64,000 nucleotides of DNA from Rhizobium nepotum 39/7. Lineage in GTDB: Bacteria > Pseudomonadota > Alphaproteobacteria > Rhizobiales > Rhizobiaceae. The position numbers and the translations under genes were made by a program. Where the stretch lies: the NCBI RefSeq assembly GCF_000949865.1, contig NZ_JWJH01000002.1, positions 124,001 to 188,000 of the forward strand. Reading direction: 5' to 3'. Positions 36,219 through 43,602 of the stretch are shown here, in pieces (the stretch's first letter is position 1; the number at the start of each line of letters is the position of its first letter). The notes below the pieces were generated by a model, which worked only from the letters and a program-made list of their open reading frames with translations, had not been told where the DNA came from and did not search any database.

Positions 36219-36733
36219 CTGCCATCGTCGTATCGCCACTGTCGCGGATCGCGGAAATGGCCGTGAAGCACAAGGCCCGCGAAATGGTGACGCTGATCGC
36301 CAGGGAGCAGACCTTTCACCGCCCGGCCGTGATTGCCGCTGATCGTCATCTGACGCTTGCCATGAACGACATCACCTTCAAGGGCACAGGCGATCTCATC
36401 GCTCCTGATGATGCGCATGTGCTGCGGCTGATCGATTTCGCCCGCGAATGGGATCAATCCGCGCCGCTTCTCGTCCATTGCTGGATGGGCGTGTCGCGCT
36501 CGCCGGCCGCAGCCGTCATCGCGGCGCTTTGCCTCTATCCGGATCAGGACGACATGGCGCTTGCGCTCAGCCTGCGCGCCGCCTCGCCCTATGCCACGCC
36601 GAATACGCGCATCATCGCCATCGGCGACCGGCTGCTTGGCCGCGATGGCAGACTGGTGGCAGCAATCAAGGCAATCGGCCGGGGTGCGGATACGGATGGC
36701 AATGTGCCCTTCGTGCTGCCGCTCGGCAACTGA
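36215..36733 (+). CDS. Tyrosine/dual-specificity phosphatase family protein
   Basis: 172-aa protein with the PTP loop HCWMGVSRSPAAA (Cys-x5-Arg) and an Asp-containing segment upstream (APDDAHVLRLIDFA). Third gene of ygfZ-HD-phosphatase, coupled by ATGA. Cytoplasmic. Targets not predictable. Confidence 0.85.
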   Translation: MTAIVVSPLSRIAEMAVKHKAREMVTLIAREQTFHRPAVIAADRHLTLAMNDITFKGTGDLIAPDDAHVLRLIDFAREWDQSAPLLVHCWMGVSRSPAAAVIAALCLYPDQDDMALALSLRAASPYATPNTRIIAIGDRLLGRDGRLVAAIKAIGRGADTDGNVPFVLPLGN

Positions 36734-36810
36734 CGTCTCCGCCTGGCGGAACCCCGGCGGCGTCCGTTCGTTACCCAACCTGAACAGCAATAAGAATCAC
36801 GGGACAATTC

Positions 36811-37632
36811 ATGGAACAACAGGCAACGGATATCATCGTCGCATCACAGGCTGCGGTGAGACAGGCGAGCGCGCTTGCGGTGCAATATTCCTTCTCGATC
36901 GTCGGCGCGCTTCTGCTCCTGATCATCGGCTGGCTGGCCGCGACTTTCCTGCAACGCTGGGCTTTTCAGGGCCTGTCGCGCATTCGCGGCTTCGATGCGA
37001 CGCTCGCCGGTTTCTTCGCGGGCGCCGTCCGTTATGTGGTGCTTATTCTGGTGCTGGTCATGGTGCTCGGCCAGTTCGGGGTGCAGACGGCCTCCATTCT
37101 TGCCGCACTTGGCGCCGCCGGTCTCGCCATCGGTCTGGCACTTCAGGGCACGCTGCAGAACATCGCCGCCGGCATCATGCTTCTGGTGCTGCGTCCCTTC
37201 CGGGTCGGTGAATATATCGAGACCAGCACGGTCACCGGGACGGTTATCGAAATAGGCCTGTTTGCGACCGAGCTGAAAACCAGCGACGGGCTTTACCGCC
37301 TCGCGCCCAATTCCACGCTGTGGAACGTGCCGATCACCAATTACAGCCGCTTCCCCTCACGCCGCCATGAATTGAGCCTGACCGTTGCCAACGACGAGGA
37401 TCTGACGGCGGCGCAGGACATGCTGATGCGCGTGGTGCGCTCGGAAAGCAGGGTGCTGCTGGACCCCGCCCCCATCACCTTCGTCGATTCGGTCAGCGCC
37501 GACAGCGCCACCGTCAAATTGCGCTACTGGGCCCGCAGCGACAATTATTTCGCGACCACGCGTGACGTGACGAAGGCGATGAAGCTCGCTTTCGATGAGC
37601 GCAAGGCGGAATTAAACGCGCAGACCGCGTGA
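36811..37632 (+). CDS. MscS-family mechanosensitive channel
   Basis: 273-aa small-conductance mechanosensitive channel that releases osmolytes on hypo-osmotic shock. Three N-terminal transmembrane helices; TM3 has the pore-lining pattern AALGAAGLAIGLALQGTL then NIAAGIMLL. The beta domain follows. The C-terminus ends in an Asp/Lys helix. A terminator follows. Confidence 0.93.
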   Translation: MEQQATDIIVASQAAVRQASALAVQYSFSIVGALLLLIIGWLAATFLQRWAFQGLSRIRGFDATLAGFFAGAVRYVVLILVLVMVLGQFGVQTASILAALGAAGLAIGLALQGTLQNIAAGIMLLVLRPFRVGEYIETSTVTGTVIEIGLFATELKTSDGLYRLAPNSTLWNVPITNYSRFPSRRHELSLTVANDEDLTAAQDMLMRVVRSESRVLLDPAPITFVDSVSADSATVKLRYWARSDNYFATTRDVTKAMKLAFDERKAELNAQTA

Positions 37633-37680
37633 GCTGAGCGCGCGCCCGACCGCTCCCTTCTCCATCCATTCTGTTTCATA

Positions 37681-37712
37681 CGAAAGCCGGCCCAGTGCCG
37701 GCTTTCGCCATT
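37681..37712 (+). terminator. Terminator after the MscS gene
   Basis: CGAAAGCCGGC and GCCGGCTTTCG form a perfect 11-bp stem with a 5-nt loop, followed by CCATTTTT. Confidence 0.88.
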
Positions 37713-37777
37713 TTTCGCGCAAGGGTGGCGACAGGCGCTCTTGCGTCTGGCGAAAGACGTGTTTATACGACCTATTC

Positions 37778-37795
37778 GTAATGTTATTACATTAC
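37778..37795. promoter_or_regulatory. Zur-like operator
   Basis: GTAATGT-TATT-ACATTAC, 7-bp inverted arms, starting 56 bp before the zinT ATG. It resembles Zur boxes of alphaproteobacteria, and zinT is a Zur-regulated gene in A. tumefaciens (from memory). No other functional candidate for this spot. Confidence 0.75.
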
Positions 37796-37833
37796 TAATC
37801 TTTCGATTTTGGAACATACAAAGGGGCAGAACA

Positions 37834-38511
37834 ATGCAAAAAACCATCACCCGCGTCACCGGCGCGCTTGCCATCGGTTCCATGCTGCTGATGACAGCCT
37901 CGGCACTGGCAGCCGGAAACGACAAGGCCGCCTCCGCGCATAGCCATGACCACAGCCACGGTCAGACCGAGGCCGAGAAGCAGATCTACAAGGGTTATTT
38001 CGAGGACGCCCAGGTGAAGCCGCGCACGCTTTCCGACTGGGAAGGCGACTGGCAATCGGTCTATCCCTATCTGCTGAACGGCTCTCTCGACCCCGTCATG
38101 GCGGAAAAGGCCGCCCATGGCGACAAGAGCGCCGAAGAATACCGCGCCTATTATGCCATCGGCTATAAGACGGACGTCAACCGCATCGTCATCAAGGGCA
38201 ACAGCTTCTCCTTCTATCGCGAAGCCAAGCCAATCGAGGCAACCTATGCCGACGATGGCTATGAAATCCTCACCTATAAAAAGGGCAACAGGGGCGTCAG
38301 GTACGTTTTCAAGAAAACCGGTGGGGACGAGGCAGCCCCGCAATTCGTCCAGTTCAGCGATCACACCATCGAGCCTGCCAAGGCCGGCCACTACCACCTC
38401 TACTGGGGCAACGACCGCAAGGCGCTGCTCGATGAAGTGACCAATTGGCCGACCTATTATCCGTTTATGATGGACGGCCCCGAGATCGTGAAGGAAATGT
38501 CGGCGCATTAA
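37834..38511 (+). CDS. zinT: ZinT-family zinc-binding protein
   Basis: Periplasmic zinc chaperone (225 aa) that helps ZnuABC under zinc limitation. Signal peptide (residues 1-26, ending ALA), His-rich segment HSHDHSHGQ (about 36-44), then the ZinT domain (QIYKGYFEDAQVKPRTLSDW onward). The ATG at 37834 is preferred over the longer open frame at 37741. A Zur-like box precedes it. Single gene. Confidence 0.95.
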   Translation: MQKTITRVTGALAIGSMLLMTASALAAGNDKAASAHSHDHSHGQTEAEKQIYKGYFEDAQVKPRTLSDWEGDWQSVYPYLLNGSLDPVMAEKAAHGDKSAEEYRAYYAIGYKTDVNRIVIKGNSFSFYREAKPIEATYADDGYEILTYKKGNRGVRYVFKKTGGDEAAPQFVQFSDHTIEPAKAGHYHLYWGNDRKALLDEVTNWPTYYPFMMDGPEIVKEMSAH

Positions 38512-38570
38512 GAGCGCGGGCTCGCGGCCTTCCGCAGCATTGATGATGGATTGACCGGCTGCGGTTTTCG

Positions 38571-38695
38571 CCTTCTCCCCGAGGGAGAAGGTCGCGGCAG
38601 CGGGTTGAGGGGGCAAGCCCTCGGCTTGTCGCTGACGTTGTCCCCTCATCCGACCCTTCGGGCCACCTTCTCCCCGGCCGGGGAGAAGAAACGAG
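38571..38695. repeat. Intergenic repeat, family B copy 1
   Basis: Element of about 125 bp. Its ends are CCTTCTCCCCGAGGGAGAAG and GGCCACCTTCTCCCCGGCC; the interior contains GAGGGGGC and CCCCTCATCCGACCC. An inverted copy is at 40404-40529. It lies between zinT and the permease gene. Confidence 0.85.
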
Positions 38696-38707
38696 CCGTA
38701 ACCGTCT

Positions 38708-39526
38708 TCACTGCCCCATGGTCGAGCGATGCGCCCAGCCGGTCATGCGCCTTTCTAGCCAGGCCATGATCGCGTACATGACGATGCCTTCCACGGCGAG
38801 CATCAGCAGGCCGGCAAAGACCAGCGGCACATTGAACTGGCTCTGGGCCGAACTCATCATGTTACCGAGGCCGTAATTGGAGGCGACGGTTTCCGATACG
38901 ACCGAACCGACGAAGGCAAGCGTGATGGCGATTTTCAGCGAGCCGAAAAAATAGGGCATGGAACGCGGAATGCCGACCTTCAGCATGATGTCCATCTTCT
39001 TCGCGCCGAGTGCGCGCAGCACGTCCTCCGTTTCCGGCTCGATGGTGGCAAGGCCGGTCGCGACATTGACGACGATGGGGAAGAAGGAGATCAGGAAGGC
39101 GGTCAAGACGGCGGGCACGGTGCCGATGCCGAACCAGATGACGAGAATTGGAACCAGCGCCACTTTCGGGATGGCATTGAAGCCGATCATCAGCGGATAA
39201 AGCCCGGCATAAATGGTTTTCGACCAGCCGATAAAGAGGCCGATGGCGAGACCGGCGGCGACCGCAATGGCGAAGCCGAGCGTCGTCGTATAAAGCGTCT
39301 GCAGCGAATTCTTCCAGATCGGCGACCAATATTGCACGATGGCCTGCCCGACCCTGACCGGCGACGGCAGAATGGTCGGCGGCATTTTCAGCGCGTAAAC
39401 CAGCAATTCCCACAGGACAAAGAGCGCCAGCGTATAGAGCCAGGGCGCGGCTTTCACCCAGTTGACCCGGTCGATCAGCGGCTTTGACGGCGCGACCGCC
39501 ACGTTGCTTTCAACAATCGCGCTCAT
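38708..39526 (-). CDS. ABC transporter permease (nitrate/taurine/NMT1 type)
   Basis: 272-aa inner-membrane subunit with about six helices. The EAA-like cytoplasmic loop reads EDVLRALGAKKMDIMLKVGI then PRSMPYFFG, which contacts the ATPase. It overlaps the ATPase gene by 4 nt. With the NMT1-like binding protein it forms an importer probably for an organic cation or pyrimidine-like compound; the substrate is not certain. Confidence 0.9.
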   Translation of the reverse strand: MSAIVESNVAVAPSKPLIDRVNWVKAAPWLYTLALFVLWELLVYALKMPPTILPSPVRVGQAIVQYWSPIWKNSLQTLYTTTLGFAIAVAAGLAIGLFIGWSKTIYAGLYPLMIGFNAIPKVALVPILVIWFGIGTVPAVLTAFLISFFPIVVNVATGLATIEPETEDVLRALGAKKMDIMLKVGIPRSMPYFFGSLKIAITLAFVGSVVSETVASNYGLGNMMSSAQSQFNVPLVFAGLLMLAVEGIVMYAIMAWLERRMTGWAHRSTMGQ

Positions 39527-40311
39527 GCCGCCACCCTCGCCTGCGCTATTTCGCCATGCAGTTCCTGCACCATGTCGTTGAAGCCCTTGTCATACATGAT
39601 ATCGAGCTGGCGCGGCCGTGCGAAAGGCACACGGTGTTCCGCCAGCACGCGGCCCGGCCTTGCGCTCATCACGAAAATCTTGTCGGCCAGAAATGTCGCT
39701 TCGCGCAGATCATGCGTTACAAGAATGATGGTGACGCGCTGCGCCGTATGCAGATCGCGCATGACGCACCACAGTTCCTCGCGGGTGAAGGCGTCGAGCG
39801 CGCCGAAAGGCTCATCCAGCATCAGAAGATCCGGCTCATGGATCAATGCGCGGCAAAGATTGGCGCGCTGCTGCATGCCGCCGGAAAGTTGCCAGGGATA
39901 TTTCGATCCGAAGCCTTTCAGGCCGACGATCTCGAGCAGCCGCTCTGCTTTCGCAACATATTCAGCCTTGTGAGCGCGCAGGCGTCGGCGATGTTTCTCG
40001 ACGATCTCCAGCGGTAGCAGGATATTTTCGAGCGTCGTGCGCCAGGGCAACATCGTCGGGTTCTGAAAGGCCATACCGACAATCGAGACCGGCTCCGTGA
40101 CCTGCCGCCCGGCGACGATGACATTGCCCCTCTGCGGAATATGCAGTCCCGTCACCAGCTTCATCAACGTCGATTTGCCGCAACCGGACGGGCCGACGAC
40201 CGCCGCGAACTCACCCTTGTCGACCGTCAGGTTAAGACCGGAGACGGCCAGCGTTCCATCCGCCCCGCCGTAACGCATGTCGACATTGTCTATTTCCACG
40301 AGATGTGCCAT
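39523..40311 (-). CDS. ABC transporter ATP-binding protein
   Basis: 262-aa ATPase. Walker A is GPSGCGKST, signature LSGGMQQRANLCRAL, Walker B LLMLDEPFGALD. The chosen ATG at 40311 has GGGGA upstream; the open frame extends upstream into repeat B copy 2, which is not coding. The repeat separates this gene from the binding protein gene. Confidence 0.92.
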   Translation of the reverse strand: MAHLVEIDNVDMRYGGADGTLAVSGLNLTVDKGEFAAVVGPSGCGKSTLMKLVTGLHIPQRGNVIVAGRQVTEPVSIVGMAFQNPTMLPWRTTLENILLPLEIVEKHRRRLRAHKAEYVAKAERLLEIVGLKGFGSKYPWQLSGGMQQRANLCRALIHEPDLLMLDEPFGALDAFTREELWCVMRDLHTAQRVTIILVTHDLREATFLADKIFVMSARPGRVLAEHRVPFARPRQLDIMYDKGFNDMVQELHGEIAQARVAA

Positions 40312-40403
40312 CGCAGTCCCCAATTTTTTGGCGCGCGCAGGCGGCACCATCATCCTCGCCTCAATTTCGAAGCAATCGCAAACGCCCGGCGTCGCGGCAG
40401 GTA

Positions 40404-40529
40404 TCTTCTCCCCGCCGGGGAGAAGGTGGCCCGAAGGGTCGGATGAGGGGGCACCCTCTCGATCTATCACCGACCTCGCCCCCTCATCCCGCTGCCGCGA
40501 CCTTCTCCCCCTCGGGGAGAAGAAGCGAG
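40404..40529. repeat. Intergenic repeat, family B copy 2 (inverted)
   Basis: Reverse complement of copy 1 at both ends, with a different central stretch. It lies between the binding-protein gene (40561) and the ATPase start (40311). The two copies bracket the permease-ATPase pair. Confidence 0.85.
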
Positions 40530-40560
40530 TGGCGCTCGCTCGCGTCATCGTTTCCTCCCA

Positions 40561-41604
40561 TCAGGGAAGCATGCGCTCTTCCTTGGGCGGCAGGTAGGTT
40601 GCGTCGAAGACCTGATCCGCCTTGACGTTGCCCTTCAGACCCATGGAAACTTTCAAGGTCTCGAGGGAGGCTGCAAGCCGGGCCGCATCGACGCCGCCCA
40701 TGCCGTTTTCCACCACGTAGGGTGTCTTGATGTTCATGCTGTTGGCCATGTTGAGGCGTTCAAGCTCGATGGCGCTGTCGAGCGTCTCGTTGCGCTTGAG
40801 CACGGCCGCCACACCCTCTTCCGGGGTCTTGACGGAATCGGCGAAGCCCTTGGCCAGCGCCTTGATGAACCCCTTGACGGCTTCAGGGTTTTTCTCAGCG
40901 AAATCAGTGTTTATCAGCACCGCGTTGCCATAGAGATTCAAGCCGTGCTCGGCCATCAGTATGGTTGAGATATCGTCGTCGGCAATGCCCTGCTTCTTGA
41001 GATTGAGGATCACCGAGAAGGCGAAACCGAAGACGCCGTCGACATCACCCTTGGCGAGCATCGGTTCACGCACCGGAAAACCGATCGATTCGATCTTGAT
41101 CTTGCTGTCATCAAGACCGGCGACCTGCTTGAAGGCCGGCCATTGCGCAAAAGCGCCATCCGGCGGCGGCGCACCGAGTTTCTTGCCCTCCAGCGATTTC
41201 GGATCGCCGGTGACACCCAGCGACTTACGGCCGACGATGGCAAATGTCGGGCGTTCATAGACCATGTAAACGGCCTTAACCTTCTGGCTCGGGTCTTCAT
41301 CGAGGAATTTCATCACCGAGTTGATATCGCCGAAACCCATCTGGTAAGCGCCTGTCGCCACGCGCGGAATGGCTTCCACCGAACCATTGCCGCTGTCGAT
41401 CGTCACGTCGAGGCCTTCGGCTTTGAAGTATCCCTTGTCCAGCGCAAGCAAGAAACCGGCGGCGGGACCTTCGAATTTCCAGTCGAGCGTGAATTTCACC
41501 GGCGTTTCGGCATGCGCGCCAGTCGCGGGCAGCGAAATACCGGCGGCGACGCCAACAACGGCGATAGCTAAAGCTCTGGACAACAACCTACGCGTTAATA
41601 TCAT
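40561..41604 (-). CDS. ABC transporter substrate-binding protein (NMT1/THI5-like)
   Basis: 347-aa periplasmic protein with a signal peptide (about 1-32, ending AHA). The start is supported by AGGGGG a few bases upstream. The mature part begins ETPVKFTLDWKFEGPAAGFL, typical of NMT1-like periplasmic binding proteins for pyrimidine precursors, nitrate or aliphatic sulfonates. Most such proteins bind an organic cation or pyrimidine. No TPP riboswitch is visible upstream. Confidence 0.88.
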   Translation of the reverse strand: MILTRRLLSRALAIAVVGVAAGISLPATGAHAETPVKFTLDWKFEGPAAGFLLALDKGYFKAEGLDVTIDSGNGSVEAIPRVATGAYQMGFGDINSVMKFLDEDPSQKVKAVYMVYERPTFAIVGRKSLGVTGDPKSLEGKKLGAPPPDGAFAQWPAFKQVAGLDDSKIKIESIGFPVREPMLAKGDVDGVFGFAFSVILNLKKQGIADDDISTILMAEHGLNLYGNAVLINTDFAEKNPEAVKGFIKALAKGFADSVKTPEEGVAAVLKRNETLDSAIELERLNMANSMNIKTPYVVENGMGGVDAARLAASLETLKVSMGLKGNVKADQVFDATYLPPKEERMLP

Positions 41605-41675
41605 CTATTCCCCCTGATGGTTCTGTTTGGTTTGGTTGCATAAGACCCAATTCCAACCATCAAGGCAAGACAAAA

Positions 41676-41706
41676 TTGCATACAAAATAGCCGTAAATCT
41701 GTATGC
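41676..41706. promoter_or_regulatory. Inverted GCATACA/TGTATGC repeat, candidate operator
   Basis: TTGCATACAA at 41676-41685 and TGTATGC at 41700-41706 form a 7-bp inverted repeat with a 15-bp spacer. The first arm is near-palindromic itself and resembles GntR-family sites. It lies in the 292-bp divergent gap between the binding-protein gene and the dioxygenase-hydrolase gene; no gene is visible there. Confidence 0.4.
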
Positions 41707-41896
41707 TTATTTTATAGTCATAAATGATCGATGCAAAGGCAGAAAGCCCGATTTCTGCGCATCCCGCATGCAACGAAGCCACGGGCATACCGTTCACGCA
41801 GAGAACACAGCGTTCTCATTTGTCGGGGTTGCGGATCAGGGGCAGCGTGAGACAAATAGAGCTACGAACAGCAGGCGAAACGGGCGGGGCGGCAAG

Positions 41897-43456
41897 ATGA
41901 ATTCTGCACTGGGCATACACCACATCACGATGATCACCCGGAAGGTGCAGGCGAATGTCGATTTTTACGCCGGCTTCCTCGGCCTGCGGTTGGCCAAGCG
42001 CACCGCGGGCTTTGAGGACGCCATGCAGCTTCACCTGCTCTATGGCGATGACATCGCCTCGCCCGGCTCCCTTCTGACATTTCTCGTCTGGGAAGATGGC
42101 GGTCAGGGCCGCGTCGGTTATGGCCAGACGCTGGAAGTCTCGCTGGCGATCGATCCCGCCAGCATCGGCTTCTGGCTGACGCGGGCGCTGAAATTCGGCA
42201 TCCGCACTGAGGGACCGTCCGATGAATTCGGCGCTCCGGTCATTCGGCTGAAAGATCCTGATGGCTTGATCGTCAAGCTGGTCGGCACTCACGCTTTTCC
42301 CGACGCCACGCCGCACGAAACGGACGACATTCCCGCAGAAGACGCCATTCGTCGTATCTATGGCGCAACGATGCTGAGCGAGGTGCCGGAAGAAACGGTG
42401 GCTTTCCTCACCAGACATTTCGACTATCGGCAGGAAAGTCAGACTGGCGCGATCCGCCGGCTCGTTTCGCAAAGCGGCGATATTATCGAAGTGCGTGACG
42501 CCACCGGTTTCTGGTCCAGCGCACCCGGCACCGGCACCGTCGATCACATCGCTTTCCGCGCAAAGGATATGGATGAGCTGAATGCGGTTCTGACCGGGCT
42601 GAAATCGCTGAATTCCAGCCCCACAAACGCCCATGACCGCAAATATTTCCACTCGCTTTATGTCCGCGAACCGGGCGGAGTGCTGATCGAAATGGCGACC
42701 GATGGCCCCGGCATGACAATTGACGAGCCGTTGGAAGCGCTCGGCGAAAAACTGTTCATTCCCCCACTCTTCATGAAGGACGAGGCGGATGTGCGCGTCG
42801 CGCTGCCGCAGTTCTCGATGCCGGGTGAAGAGCGCATCGTCTATCGTGACCTGCCCTTCGTGCACCGCTTCTATACGCCCGAAAAGCCGGATGGCAGCAC
42901 CATCATTCTGCTGCACGGTTCCGGCGGCAGCGAAACGAGCCTGATGCCGCTGGCACACCGGGCGGCTCCGGGCGCTACGCTTCTCGGCGTTCGCGGCCGC
43001 AGCACGGAAGAAGACGTCGCCCGCTGGTTCCGGCGCTTCCCCGATTTCAGCTTCGACCAGAAGGATATCGTCTCAGAGGCGGAAGCCTTTGCCGCCTTTG
43101 TCGACAGCGCTATCAGCTCCTATGGTCTCGACCGTTCGAAACTGCGCTTCATCGGCCATTCCAACGGCGCGAATTTCTACGCGGCCTTTGCGGCGCTTCA
43201 TCCGGAATTCGCCGGCGATGCGCTGCTCTACCGCCCGATGCCGGTTCTCGATGCATGGCCGGACACCGATCTTACTGGCCGCAATTTCCTGCTTGTCGCC
43301 GGAGAACGCGACAAATATCGCGACAGGGCGGACGACTTGCGGAGCAGGCTTGCGGAAGGCGGCGCGGAGGCGCAGGTGGAGACAGTCGAGGACGGGCACG
43401 ATCTCGGGCTTGCCGATATCGAAGCGGCACGGCGCTGGCTGGCGGCGGCGTCCTGA
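41897..43456 (+). CDS. Ring-cleaving dioxygenase (MhqO-like) fused to alpha/beta hydrolase (MhqD-like)
   Basis: 519-aa fusion. Residues 1-290 form two VOC modules with metal ligands H9 (GIHHITMI), H217 (VDHIAF) and E265 (VLIEMATDG), as in extradiol dioxygenases of the MhqO type. Residues about 315-519 form an alpha/beta hydrolase with LLHGSGGSE, nucleophile S422 (IGHSNGANF), acid Asp in AGERDKYRD and His in EDGHDLGLAD. In Bacillus MhqO and MhqD are separate neighbours that detoxify quinones. The ATG at 41897 is preferred over the frame from 41627; the leader is polar and unlike the family. Confidence 0.88.
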   Translation: MNSALGIHHITMITRKVQANVDFYAGFLGLRLAKRTAGFEDAMQLHLLYGDDIASPGSLLTFLVWEDGGQGRVGYGQTLEVSLAIDPASIGFWLTRALKFGIRTEGPSDEFGAPVIRLKDPDGLIVKLVGTHAFPDATPHETDDIPAEDAIRRIYGATMLSEVPEETVAFLTRHFDYRQESQTGAIRRLVSQSGDIIEVRDATGFWSSAPGTGTVDHIAFRAKDMDELNAVLTGLKSLNSSPTNAHDRKYFHSLYVREPGGVLIEMATDGPGMTIDEPLEALGEKLFIPPLFMKDEADVRVALPQFSMPGEERIVYRDLPFVHRFYTPEKPDGSTIILLHGSGGSETSLMPLAHRAAPGATLLGVRGRSTEEDVARWFRRFPDFSFDQKDIVSEAEAFAAFVDSAISSYGLDRSKLRFIGHSNGANFYAAFAALHPEFAGDALLYRPMPVLDAWPDTDLTGRNFLLVAGERDKYRDRADDLRSRLAEGGAEAQVETVEDGHDLGLADIEAARRWLAAAS

Positions 43457-43486
43457 TCCAGAGCAATTGCATATGGACCGAGCGAG

Positions 43487-43522
43487 TGCGGCTTCTTTCC
43501 TCTCCAGAAGAAAGAAGCCGCA
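43487..43522 (+). terminator. Hairpin after the fusion gene
   Basis: TGCGGCTTCTTTC and GAAAGAAGCCGCA form a perfect 13-bp stem with a 10-nt loop, 30 nt after the fusion gene stop. A clear U-tract is absent. Confidence 0.6.
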
Positions 43523-43602
43523 ACACCGCGCACCGATCAACCGGGCCTTGCATAAATTCGCCAAAAGGGCTTTAAAAACAGCTTCGTAAATGGAGAGTCT
43601 GT

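Noticed and set aside
40312-40548. Upstream extension of the ATPase gene through repeat B copy 2
   Set aside because: The extra residues translate repeat sequence. A better start with GGGGA lies at 40311.
41605-41896. TPP riboswitch upstream of the NMT1/THI5-like binding protein
   Set aside because: No thi-box conserved elements are visible, so no riboswitch is claimed.
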